A stretch of DNA of 64,000 nucleotides from Turbatrix aceti (taxonomy: Eukaryota; Nematoda; Chromadorea; Rhabditida; Panagrolaimidae), in contig OZ017768.1 of NCBI GenBank assembly GCA_963969345.1, forward strand, positions 11,014,193-11,078,192, written 5' to 3'. The stretch's first letter is position 1. Every line of letters starts with the position of its first letter. This document shows positions 1 to 10,410 of the stretch, in pieces. The notes beneath the pieces were generated by a model, which was given only the letters and a program-made list of their open reading frames with translations, made no database searches and was not told the DNA's origin. A program made the translations under genes and the position numbers.

Positions 1-776
1 AGCACCAACTGAGATGTCCTTTCTCTTCCTCAGATCTCACAGCCGCCGGCAGAGCAGCGGGGTGTGCTCCGGAACAGGCACTCAATAGATGACAGCGTCT
101 TAGTAGGACAGGCCAGTGAACTTTGAAGCACTTGGAAGCGTACCCGATGCTCCTCTTCTCCCAGCCCAAAGGGCACTCCGTGTCCAGATAGACACTCGGC
201 GGGATGTAGGGGACCCGGTTCAGCGGCTGCATTGTCAGTTCACAGACCACGCTCATTCCTGGTTGGAAATTGAAAAACGCAAGTTCTTCTTTTGCTAAAA
301 CAGAAATCAAAACAGTAACAAAAAACAGTACTCAACTCACTAGTGCCCATTACTGTACCGGCAACGTGCCGTGGCAGTTCAAGGGTAGTGTTGTACTCTT
401 GGTTATCGTACGCCCAAATAGCGTTGAAGAGGTCTGCGTAGACCCCGACAAGAAGCACAGTCGTGTTGAAAAGCAAATTGCTTCCTGTACAAAACCCCTT
501 AGTTTTAAAAACCACGAAAAACAACTCACGGACAAATTCCAGTTCATTTTTGTTCCGAAGCACAGATGGATGCGCTTCTCGGTGGGTACCGAGGCACACC
601 TCGCCCAGGTAAGCCAGGGAATTGAGGTTTTCTTCGACGATAGCAGTTTGGAAGCATTTCTTTTCGGGATTGTTCTGTAGGAACTTCCACTGATCGCTCG
701 GGCAGTGGGGTCCATAGTAGGTCAAAATACTGGAGAGGGAGATAACCAATAAAAATGTGACTAAAATGACGTGCAT
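1..776 (-). CDS. C-type-lectin-like protein, 5' part (runs off the window)
   Basis: Probable secreted or membrane-anchored protein with two divergent C-type-lectin-like domains. The ATG at 776 opens a hydrophobic signal or anchor segment (MHVILVTFLLVISL). Exon 1 is 776-530, exon 2 484-341, and exon 3 runs from 294 off the left edge. The frame closes through a 45-bp and a 46-bp intron, and the first intron has no in-frame stop. Domain 1 starts with CPSDQW then KKCF, contains a REAHP...ELEFV stretch typical of the first half of a lectin fold, and ends SVVCEL like the usual FVCE. Domain 2 begins ECPLGWEKR...KCFKVH. The calcium-binding EPN/QPD and WND motifs are not visible, so sugar binding cannot be claimed. 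Nematodes carry many such clec genes. The domain assignment rests on cysteine and tryptophan spacing only and is moderate. Confidence 0.55.
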
Positions 777-1420
777 CGTGCAGATGCTCGGGCGATTCTG
801 GCTACGAAAAGTTTTAAGAACAGTGAAATAATGTGAAATAAGTCCCTCGAAGGACTCCGAGTCCAAGAGAGCAAATTAATTGATTGATTCGTCGACTACA
901 TGAACAGTTTTGAGAAATTGAGATGAATCACGGGCGTTCTGCTTGATTGTTTTGTGTTGAGGTGCTTCACAGACGTGCATATGACTGTCGGTTTTAAAAA
1001 ATATCTCAACTGCCCCAACCAAAGGTAAGTTGGCGGGTCAACTCCAAAGGTTTTTACCCCCTTCCCCAAAAGGCCTTCAAAGATGCACTACACACTTCAG
1101 TAATCATAATCGTTAACATAAAACGAACAAAAAAATAGGTCACTGGCATTTGAAAGTTTCAAAAAGATCCAATTACCAATAGAAAACGGTAGAAAGTGAA
1201 GATTCCATGAGCGTGCAATTTTTCGCTGCGAGAATCAAACGTAGTTGTTGCGTACAATTCAGTTTTTTCCTAAAGTTGACTTTTTTCATTTCCGTTTGTG
1301 ACTGACGGTTATTTCGATGTTTGTTATTTTCCGTTCATTATCGTGTTGTTCTGTCGTATTTTCCGTGATTATTATAACCTAAAACTTTTTTGTTCGTTTT
1401 GACGTGTTTGAACTTTTCAG
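777..1420. other. Intergenic region between the lectin-like gene and COX6B
   Basis: I see no coding region here. It separates two divergent genes, so it should hold both promoters. The last bases form a splice acceptor (TTTTCAG) just before the COX6B start. Confidence 0.6.
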
Positions 1421-1424
1421 AACC
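1411..1424 (+). promoter_or_regulatory. Putative trans-splice acceptor before COX6B
   Basis: AACTTTTCAG followed by AACC and the ATG. An acceptor this close to a start codon, with no upstream exon in frame, is the signature of spliced-leader addition in nematodes. This is an inference without transcript data. Confidence 0.5.
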
Positions 1425-1787
1425 ATGGCAGCTCATTTCAAGATCCCCGAAACAACCGGCGAGCGCATCGTTCACGCTGCCGAGAAGTCTCCTGGTCTCC
1501 TCAATCCCAAGTCGCCCCAATGGTTCTGCAAGGAACACAACGAAAAGGCCCGTGCCCAGACGGTCTGGTCCACGCCCTACGACGCCCGTTTTCCCCAGGT
1601 CAGAAAGCAGCGTCAGTGCTTCGCCTATTACGTCGACTTCCATCGCTGCAAGGAACTCATGGGCGAATCCTACGCACCGTGCAAGTTTTTCAAGAACGTC
1701 TACAAGGACTTCTGTCCTGGCTACTGGGTCACCAAGTGGGACGAACTTCGTGAGGAAGGCCGCTTTCCTGCCAAATTTGATCGCTAA
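1425..1787 (+). CDS. COX6B: Cytochrome c oxidase subunit 6B
   Basis: A 120-residue subunit of respiratory complex IV, expected in the mitochondrial intermembrane space where COX6B caps the dimer interface near the cytochrome c site. The sequence shows the diagnostic twin-cysteine fold: a CX9C pair (CFAYYVDFHRC) followed by a CX10C pair (CKFFKNVYKDFC). A conserved core TVWSTPYDARFPQ precedes it and WDELREEGRFPAKFD follows. It is a single coding exon. The N-terminus is about 30 residues longer than in vertebrates. I chose the ATG at 1425 because it lies 4 nt after an AACTTTTCAG acceptor at 1420, which looks like a trans-splice site; there is no upstream coding exon. It is convergent with the Rag gene 258 bp downstream. 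Family identity is secure. Confidence 0.93.
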   Translation: MAAHFKIPETTGERIVHAAEKSPGLLNPKSPQWFCKEHNEKARAQTVWSTPYDARFPQVRKQRQCFAYYVDFHRCKELMGESYAPCKFFKNVYKDFCPGYWVTKWDELREEGRFPAKFDR

Positions 1788-2045
1788 GCTGCCGCTCGTC
1801 TTTTCCTGATTGTAGGGTATGTGTTTAGCTGACTCACTACTTTTTTTTGCCATCATGCGTGTATAAACAGGCAAGAACTTGCGTAGGGTTTATTCTCAAC
1901 AAATTTAAAGTATTCAACAAATACATACGTCAGGTTTTAAAAATGGCACCTAGATATTCACGCCATTTTTAACAAAACATCCCATGGCATAGCAAAATTC
2001 GCAGAATCGAAGCCAAATGATGTTTCAGCGCATAAAAATCTAACT

Positions 2046-3412
2046 TCACTCGAGAACAACGCCGAGAGTGGCGCGTCGATTGACTTCAAAAACCTCGTTG
2101 ACGCTTTTCCTGAGAATTTCAAAGTTGTAGTCAATGATTCCCTGCTTATCGTAGTTTTCCTTTCTCATGACAGCGACCAGCGCGAGGTACTTGTTGATCT
2201 GCTTCATGAACATGACCTGGTCGATTTTGAGCTTGATGACTGCCTGCGAGTCGAGATCGTAGCCATCGGACGGGGGGTGCGTCTCCGAGCTGAGGCCACC
2301 GTAGATCGCAGCGAGGTCGGTGGCAACGTCGATCATGTCGCAGCACAACTCGTTGGTAGCCAGGTCTTCGGCGTTGGAGTCCGTTGCGATGTAGATTTTG
2401 CTTGCGACGTCGAATATGAAGGATTTTTCTATGCTTGAGGCCTAAAATCTTCGGTTTTCTAGGAACAATTAAAAACAGAACCGTAAAAAATTTGGCGAAA
2501 CTCAAACAGTTTTAACTTTAAGAAATATGAAAACACAGTAAAACCTCATAAAACCCACAGCATTGAAGATGTCCAGCAACTCGGTGAGAGTGGACTTCTG
2601 CTTGACGAGTTTCTGGATGACTTTGCTGAAGGCCTCGAAGATGGAATGATCGTAAATACTCGTCATGTGGTAAGTGATGCAGACGTTGCACAGGTTGGAG
2701 TCGGCGAGGTTGTCCTGAACGCGTTGGAAGATGTTTTGTCGCTTGTCGAGCATCATTTCTTCCGTTAAGCCGTCTACCTTGTGGATGAAAACCTGAAACA
2801 TTAATAATGCCAAAAACACATATCAGTTTTTTTAATAACTCTTGCAAAAAGATGTAGTTTAAATCTTTTCTTGTATATGAAAAGAACAGTTTCATCAATC
2901 TTCACCCCAAAAAAACCAACCTCGAATCGGACCCTTGGATTGATTTTTATAACATGAGCAATGTTGTACGTAATCTTGTTGACAGGTTCGTAAACGTCAG
3001 CTTGGGCATCAATGACAAAGAGCAGTGCAGCGCAGTTCGCAAAAATGCTCTTGGCATTCGCAGACGATTCGAAGACATCGATCTGGCCGGGAAGCTCGAC
3101 TGTGTGGAGATTGATAAACGATCCACGAACAGCTAGAAGAAAATCAGTGATTAAAAACATCGTCGATTAGTCGACTCACGTTCGTCTACTACCCGAGTCG
3201 TGCTTTCAACGAACGCAGTCTCGTTGGGCGACATTTTCTGGAAGACTACCTTCTTGATCGATGTTTTGCCACTTCTGAAAAGGAAGGTTATAAAACAGCA
3301 CGTGGTTTGACGGAGAACAAGCTAACCTCTTCTGCCCCATGATCACGATGGTCGACCGGTAGCAGTCATCTGCGGATTCGGCAGCGGCGTCGTTTGCTTC
3401 GTCGAGAGTCAT
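2046..3412 (-). CDS. RRAGC: Ras-related GTP-binding protein RagC/RagD
   Basis: The C/D-type member of the Rag heterodimer, which recruits TORC1 to the lysosome when amino acids are abundant. Five exons (3412-3327, 3274-3180, 3132-2921, 2792-2559, 2441-2046) join in frame to 340 residues. A P-loop split by intron 1 reads [12 protein letters not shown]. It is followed by [13 protein letters not shown], the switch-II-like LPGQIDVF, a VIDAQAD strand, and the G4-type motif FIHKVDGL. The C-terminal roadblock region contains [13 protein letters not shown] and [19 protein letters not shown], then [25 protein letters not shown] and the LPGQ stretch favour RagC/D over RagA/B. The start at 3412 gives a short acidic N-terminus, as is usual for the family. 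It is convergent with COX6B. Identity is very likely; nematodes have a single C/D gene, so I do not separate C from D. Confidence 0.92.
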
Positions 3413-4157
3413 AATTTGCGAGAAATATGAAAGTGAACGGGGGCAGATGTAAAGCGGCGACCAAAGTTCATAAAATCGCTTTTTGGATGGAAAAAAATAT
3501 TGCGCTGCTTGAGGTTATTGCCGGGAGCCTGAGCGCGTGCGCACTATTTTGTGAACGGGCAAATGACGTCAGTTTACATATAAAATTAGTTGAAACATAA
3601 ATGTTTATCAGTTTTGTTTGCAAATTTATACACAATATTTAGTGCATTTTCTGAAACAATAGATACCCCACTTGCAGTGTTATTTTTTTTTAATTTATTT
3701 TTTTAGTTTTTTTATTTTCGAAATATGCGATCGTTATTGCTGTTTGAATTTAGAAAATTTTTGCAATAAAGGTAAGTCACAGTGATAAATATTTTGAGGC
3801 CAAAGTGCCAGAAGGATTTCGAAACATTGAGGGCAGAAATGTAACCTCACAAAACACACAAGATAAGGTGTCAACAATGTTTGCAATCTATTGTCACCGA
3901 GATAAAGTTCAACAAGTACGATATGTTTTGTCGCAAAAGTCTTTATGTGTTGCTCTATTTCCCATTGACTGTTACACGTATTGGAAGTAGTTTTTCAATA
4001 TTTGCCATTACACAACTTTCTTTTTGTGCAGGTAAAAATATCAACAGAAAGGTTATGTCCCCCCTTTCAGTTTTTGTGTCTATAGTGTGTTTTTCCTGAG
4101 TTACAGACTTCTAACCCTGGACCTTCTAACATTGTTTAAATACGGTTAGTTTGAAAA
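3413..4157. other. Intergenic region, RagC to first 7-TM receptor
   Basis: An AT-rich divergent promoter region with T and A runs. Short open frames at 3805-4099 show no recognisable protein. I see no repeats or RNA genes. Confidence 0.5.
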
Positions 4158-5714
4158 ATGACCGTATTTCAACAAGCTCAGCGATCCACTGATTTTCCTA
4201 AAAAAAGAAAAGTTCCCTTATCTACTGCCAACTTTTCCGTCGATGAATCACGTATTTATCCAGTAAAAAAAGTCATCTGGAGTTACTTCATGACCCTTGC
4301 GCACGCTACTGGCCAGTTGATTCCATTCGATCCGCAGAATTCTAGCACTTTCTACAAATTACGACATTGCATTCCCGCTATTCTCTCGGGAGTGCCGCTT
4401 TTTGCCCGAACGCTGTACACGTTCGTGCTCATGATGCAGGCTCGTCCGCTATCGATCAACTGGGCGTACACGAGCATCCTCTTCTTCGTCGCGTTACAAG
4501 GCTTCCTATCCTCTCTCATCCTGGCAAAATTTAAATTCACAAATTTCATTGATGAGACTGTTCGGCTGCTTATCATTGCCACCAGGGACAAGGCAAGTTG
4601 TTGGGCATCGGTAAAGAATCACAAATACAGTTTTTGTTCAGTTCTGGCAGCGATCATCCTCTTTCAACGTAGGAACCGTTGGTGTTTTTCTGTTTTTTGC
4701 CTTCATGCTGGCAGCCCCGATCATGTACTGCCTCGACGACTACATGCTCTACAATCACCATGTAACAGTTCTTGACGATGCGCATCACGCAGTCGTTGGG
4801 CACTGGTCCAATGAAACGGAATCCTTCAGGCAGTCCATGTTTGGGACGATTTACTTGCTTCCACTCGACTTTGTCATTATCATTTGGGGCGGTCTGTTGA
4901 CGACTATTTGTCTGTATTTCTACGTCAGTGCCAACTCGGTTATGGCGAGTGAGTATGCGAAATTCAACAAGAAGTTGAAGGAATGCATTGCTAGTCGCGA
5001 GATTTTGGTTGGTTTATTTAGTGCCAATTTTTTTAATCCAAAATGTTTGAAATCCACTAAAATTTTTTATGTGAATTAAAATTTGAAAATTGCAACTTAT
5101 TTATCCCAGTTTTTTTTCACCAAAAAATAATATTTTTCAAATCAGAATATTTTAAAGTTGAGCTGATAAAAACAGTTATTACGTCCAGTCATTACTTCCT
5201 ATTCTCTTTTCTCTAGGACTACGACATGATCAAAGAAGTCGATAACCGGACTATCGACTTTCTCAAGCTTGCCAACCACATTACCCACAACTGCGCGGGT
5301 CTCCTGTCCATTTCCTTTATTGGAGGCTTAGTAATGCAAGTTTGCGCTCAATTTGCACTGCGTTCCTTCACAAACTCCCTTCAAATCGGGCTCGTGACGT
5401 TTCTGCTCTGGTCCATAACTTCCATTATCATGCTCATTGTCTCGGTCCTCCGACCGGCAAAACTTTACACGCTTTCCAGAGATACTATTGACATGCTTTA
5501 CCTGGATCATGGAATTTGGAAGCACAGTCAGGATGATCGCATCCAGCACGTCGTCTGGGTGGTCGTAGATCGCATGGAGAGAATTGATTACGCCAACAAA
5601 GCACCGACGGGCGTGAAAAGTGCTGCTTCACTTTTTAATATAATTTTGATTATTATCCCATTTTTTGTGATTATTTTGTCGTCGTACAGGCATGTTCCTG
5701 CTTCGGTTGATTGA
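4158..5714 (+). CDS. 7-TM chemoreceptor-like protein, copy A
   Basis: Predicted seven-helix membrane protein of 429 residues, paralogous to the genes at 5950-7525 and 8262-9639. Exons 4158-4592, 4651-5007 and 5217-5714 join in phase 0. The first intron starts with GC (AAG then GCAAGT) instead of GT. Helix-like segments include the stretches around ILSGVPLFARTLYTFVLMM and NWAYTSILFFVALQGFLSSL in exon 1. Exon 2 holds FLFFAFMLAAPIMYC and LPLDFVIIIWGGLLTTICLY. Exon 3 holds LLSISFIGGLVMQVCAQFA, a second helix, and IILIIIPFFVIILSSY. Family-wide signatures are GQLIPFDP, CxDDYxLY, ESFRxSM, ANHITHN and RIDYANK. The layout resembles gustatory-receptor-like or nematode Srr-type receptors, but I cannot name a ligand. 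It is transcribed opposite to its two relatives. Confidence 0.7.
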
Positions 5715-5949
5715 ATACACGAGTTTTATTTATGAAATGTAGTCAACGATAGTTTATTATGAATTAAAACAAAAAAATATTTGTGAAATGATTAGTGCAA
5801 AAAAATTAACCTAAAGTGCAATGATTTATAAAAAACAACAAATTCCAATTTTGGTTCACGTTGCCAACTGTACCAGTTAAGAAACCAGATCCCTATCAAC
5901 TGTTTATCAAAACTATGAGTAATGAAATAAGAATTGTACAATTCAGTTT

Positions 5950-7525
5950 TCAATGTTTAAACTCAGGCATCTGCTTGTAAATCGACAAAAGAACAACAAC
6001 AAATGGTATAATGATCATTATGAGGCTGAACAGCGCAAAAGAGCCTCTGACAGGAGCCGGAGTCTTGTTCGCATAGTCAATCTTCTCGATGCGATCGATG
6101 ACTCCAGACACCATGTTTTGCAGCCGCATATTGCTGCATTCTTTCCAGATACTGTCATCTAGGTAGAGCATCTCCATGGTGTGCCTCGAGAGTGAGTACA
6201 GCGAGGCTGGTCTGACCACAGCGACGACCAGCATGATGACAGAAGTCGCAGTCCAGAGACAGAAAGTTATGATGCCGATACCGAGGTAGTCGAAGAAGCA
6301 GCGCAGCGCAAACTGGGCGTTTATCTGCATCATAAAGCCTCCGAGGAAGGAAATTGACAGGAGACTCGCGTTGTTGTGCGTAATGTGGTTTGCGAGGTGC
6401 AGAAAGTCAATGAGCTGGTCGTCGATTGCTTTTATGGCTTCGCATTGCTGAAAATCGGTGAGCTCTTATGTAGAATCAGTTATTTTCAAATCTTACCAAT
6501 ATCTTGCCATTGTCAATCTGACTTTGAATTTTGGAATTAAATTTTGCAAATTCAGAAGTCATGGTGGCGTTTGCACAGTCGTAAAGACAGAGGCAGATTG
6601 CGGACATCAGACCACCCCAGACGATGATGACAAAGTCCAGAGGCAACAAAAATTTGTAGTGACACATGGATTTTCGAAAAGACTCGATTTGGACTGCCGA
6701 TGAGTGCTCTTTTTCGAGTGTTGTCACAAATCTATCGTAGAGGACGTAGTCGTCAACGCAGTACATGACAGACGCCGAAAGCATGGCAAAAAGCACAAAA
6801 TACGACCTCATCCAGCGGATGTTTACCAGAGACGGGGATACCGTAATCTAAAGTGAGTTGATAATTCTCATTCAGTTAAAGTTGTTTTAAAAATCTTACA
6901 TCATTACGCGTCGCAACAACCAGCAACTTGGCAGTCCGATCCATGAAATTTTTAAATTTAAAATTCATCAACATCAACGAAGAGACAAATCCATGCAGTG
7001 CCATGAAAAACAAAATATTGGTATACGCCCAGTTGATGGTCATCGAAGTGCTGCCCATCATAACGGCAAACATGTAGATGGTTCGGGCGAGAAGGGGTAC
7101 ACCTGATAATAAAGCAGGTAGACAGTGAAGAAGTTTTTGGGCAACTGTCAGTTTTTGTTTGGGCTTGAACGGTCGCAGCTGTCCGGTAAAACGGATGATG
7201 TACAGAAATGGCCCCCAGATTGTCCTCCTTGCCTTTTTTACATCTTCGTCGTCGACATTGGTTAAGGTGAGGATGGAAGGGTGTTCTGTTACCGCCGTGT
7301 CTGTATTGGAAAAGTTTTGCAGTCGTTCGACGTATTTGTCGGCATTCAGGCAGTAAAAAATGTTGTGTGTTGATGCAAAATGCGCTAAAACATATTTTTG
7401 CTTGAAAGTGTACAATTTTATATCGCAGTACAAAAAAACTATCAGTTACATACGTTACCACAAGAGAAATTAAAAAACATAATTTCAACAATTTTAATAA
7501 CAATTAAATTACCTGTTAACTCCAT
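5950..7525 (-). CDS. 7-TM chemoreceptor-like protein, copy B
   Basis: The second member of the local receptor cluster, 448 residues. A 13-nt start exon (7525-7513) codes only for MELT plus one base. It is followed by exons 7384-6900, 6847-6497 and 6447-5950. The last exon is 498 bp, exactly as in copy A, and the middle exon is 351 bp, exactly as in copy C. Shared signatures are IRFTGQLRPF, NWAYTNILFFMALHGFVSSL, CVDDYVLYDRF, ESFRKSM, LLPLDFVIIVWGG, ANHITHN and RIEKIDYANK. Seven hydrophobic helices are visible. The tiny first exon is inferred from frame and splice signals; an internal start in the long second exon is possible. It is convergent with copy A, with the stops 235 bp apart. Function is probably sensory, but the ligand is unknown. 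Confidence 0.68.
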
Positions 7526-8261
7526 GATGTTGTACTGCAGAAGTTTAAAAAAAGTTAATACACGTAAAGAACACACAAACTATTCAACAAAATTGATATA
7601 CTTTTGTTGAACAAAACCGCTCACACTTGTCGTCTACCGGTAAGGTATGCATTGTCAGCCTCAAAAATCGTCGCCGCAACAATATCAGAAGGCGGTGTCG
7701 ACTGTCGTGCACACGAACGAGACGATAATGGAATTCTGTCTACGCTGCAAAACTGAATGAAATCCTTTAAAAATTTGTGTTTGGTTATCAAAATTACAGA
7801 CGGAACAGTTATTTACATCATATTTAGTTTTGCTTTCGAATTCAATTTACATCATATTTTGTTTTGCTAGTCTATGCTTACTTAGACCAAAGTAAGTTGC
7901 TTTACAATAACCGGGACAATATTTTTGAATTGTCCTGGCTTTGGTCGATATCCAAAACAATTAGAAATTGATTATTACCAGATCGGACGTTATTTGTGCC
8001 TCCTAACATCTGGTCTAATGATAACTAACCACTGAGTAATGGTGAAATAAATAAATAAATAAATAAATATTACCAGATCAGTTGTTTACAAAGTTATAGG
8101 CTTTTTTCAGTCTGCACTTTTGAACACCCGTATGCACATTTATCTGTTTTCTTTATTAACGCGAGATCACAAATGTCTACTTTACATATAACTTTATGCT
8201 TAAATCAAATCCATTGATATTCTGCACAAAGATCTCAAATAATATTCAATCTACATACAGT
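7526..8261. other. Intergenic region between receptor copies B and C
   Basis: No gene seen. It contains a possible hairpin near 7883-7945 (GACCAAAG paired with CTTTGGTC, flanking GGGACAAT and ATTGTCC) and an (AAAT)n microsatellite at about 8046-8070. Confidence 0.5.
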
Positions 8262-9639
8262 TTAAAATCTTGGAGTGTGTTTGTAAGCAGACAGTATGAC
8301 AACAAAAAAAGGAATTATAATCATGATTATGTTGAACAGCGCAGCAGATCCTTTTACACCGGCCAGTGTTTTGTTGGAGTAGTCAATCTTTTCAATTCGA
8401 TCAATAGTATCTCGGGCAGTCTCCCGCACCCTCTCATCTTTGCATTCTCGCCAGATGCCCTGGTCGAGGTAAAGCATGTCCATCGTATCTCTGGACAACA
8501 TGTATAGCGATGCCGGCCGGAGCACGGAAATCACAAGCATGACTGCTGAAGTCAAAGACCACAGCAGAAAAGTGGCTCTGCCGATATCCAGATAGTCCCA
8601 AAATGCATGCATGGCAAATTGCGCGCAGACCTGCATGACGAGACCTCCGATGAAAGAAATTGACAGGAGACCGGCGTTGTTGTGAGTGATGTGGTTGGCG
8701 AGACGGAGGAAGTCCATGATTTGATGCTCGATTTCTTTTATTACTTCGTGCTCCTATAAATATAAATATCGTCCTCTTCTCTCATCCAGTTTATGTTTTA
8801 TTACCATAATCCGGTGGGATTTTATCAGCTCGCTCAAATGCTGGTTAAACTTCTCGTATTCAAAAGCCATGACCGCGTTGGCACTGGCGTAGAGACACAA
8901 ACAGGTAGCAGACATGAATGCACCTCCAATGATGATGCCAAAGTCCAGAGGCAACAAAACACGGTTGAAAAACATGGAATATCTAAAGGATTCTGTTTCG
9001 TTGTGCGAAAAACTCCGCATGATTAGGTTTGTTGTGAATTTGTCGTAGAGAAGGTAATTGTCGGCACAGTACATTGAGGACCCGGCCATTATGGACACAA
9101 ACGCGGCATAGGTTTTAATCCATCTGGCGTTGCATAAGCAGTTTGTTTTCGTTATCTTGAAAATTATCAGTACTTCTCCGCGATAGCACGACGACCCCGT
9201 GACTTTTACCCACCTCATCTCTCGTCGCCGTAATCAACAACCTCGCAGTCTGATCCATAAAATTGCAAAACTTGAATTTCATTAAAATCAGAGATGACAC
9301 AAATCCATGCAACGCCATGAAAAACAAAATGTTGAGATATGTCCAATTGATTGACATTGGCGTCGCTCGCATCATCAGAATGCCGACGTAGATCGTTCGA
9401 GCCAGCAATAGTACGGTTGAGAAAACAGCAGGTACAAAGTGTAACACCACTTTGGCAGCAGTAGCCTGGGTTCGGTCGAACGGAATGAGTTGGCCTGTGA
9501 GCTGAGAAACGTACAGCATGGGACCCCAGATTATTTTCTTCGCCTTCCAGAGTTGTTCTTTATTGGTCAGAAACATGCGGGGACAGGGATTTCGATTGTT
9601 CGTAGGAGACGAAGCTCGTGAAGGTGAGCGTGATTCCAT
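8262..9639 (-). CDS. 7-TM chemoreceptor-like protein, copy C
   Basis: Third paralogue, 422 residues, on the same strand as copy B. Exons 9639-9214, 9155-8805 and 8753-8262 join in phase 0 throughout. Exon 1 starts with a Ser/Arg/Pro-rich cytosolic tail (MESRSPSRASSPTNN), then KKIIWGP and TGQLIPFDR, followed by two helices including NWTYLNILFFMALHGFVSSL. Exon 2 has CADNYLLYDKF, NETESFRYSM and LLPLDFGIIIGGAFMSATCL. Exon 3 carries ANHITHNNAGLLSISFIGGL, MLYLDQGIW, RIEKIDYSNK and a final helix IIMIIIPFFVVILSAY. An N-glycosylation sequon (NET) in the loop before ESFR is shared with copy A. The cluster probably arose by local duplication and inversion. Family placement (gustatory-receptor-like or Srr) is uncertain. 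Confidence 0.7.
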
Positions 9640-10410
9640 GATGTTTTGAAACCTATGTAGTATCTACAGTTAATTAACTTGAAACAAAGGAAACCGTAGG
9701 GCAGTGATTTGATATGTATATTTATAAGCTGTTTCCGGCACATATAGTGATTCTAACTGAAAACCTACTTGAGAAAACAATCGACCGTTAATGATTATTA
9801 TAATGCAAGCAAGAATATTACAGATTGTATTTTTACAAAATATTTAACGTAACACTACAAAACATTGCTGCCGCCATCAGTCTTGTCAAAAAACCCCGAC
9901 GCTAAAAAATTCAGAAGTTGCAATACAACAATGATGCATGGAAAATGAAAGCGAGTGCCGTCCACGTAAACAATCTGCAAGAAAATTGCTATGTGCAGTA
10001 CAACACGTGAACAGCGCTGTTACCTTCTCTACAATTTCTATCAGAGGTTTGTCAGTAGCCGTGGTAACCTGGCTTTTTCAATTTATCGCACCGGTAGTTT
10101 ATTAATAATAATAGTATGTATATTTATGTCAATAAACGCCAGTGTTTTACATTAATAGCGTGCATTTTTGTTATCTCATCAGTGATAAATATAACAAAAC
10201 ATGAGTTTATTTACCACATCAAATAAACGTTAATTAAAAAAACGATAGATACACTTGTAAAAGTGCATTATAAGAACAAAACTGAGGATGTATTTATGTT
10301 TGTGAGATTCGATGTGAAATTGCAATGAACCGTTTTCATTTGCGCACAAGATGCATACAACGTAAAAATGAAGTCGTCAACACAAGATTTTTACACTTCG
10401 TGATAGCGTT
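9640..10410. other. Intergenic region, receptor C to TBL1
   Basis: AT-rich sequence with no supported gene. It should contain the receptor C promoter and the 3' end of the TBL1-like gene. Confidence 0.5.
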
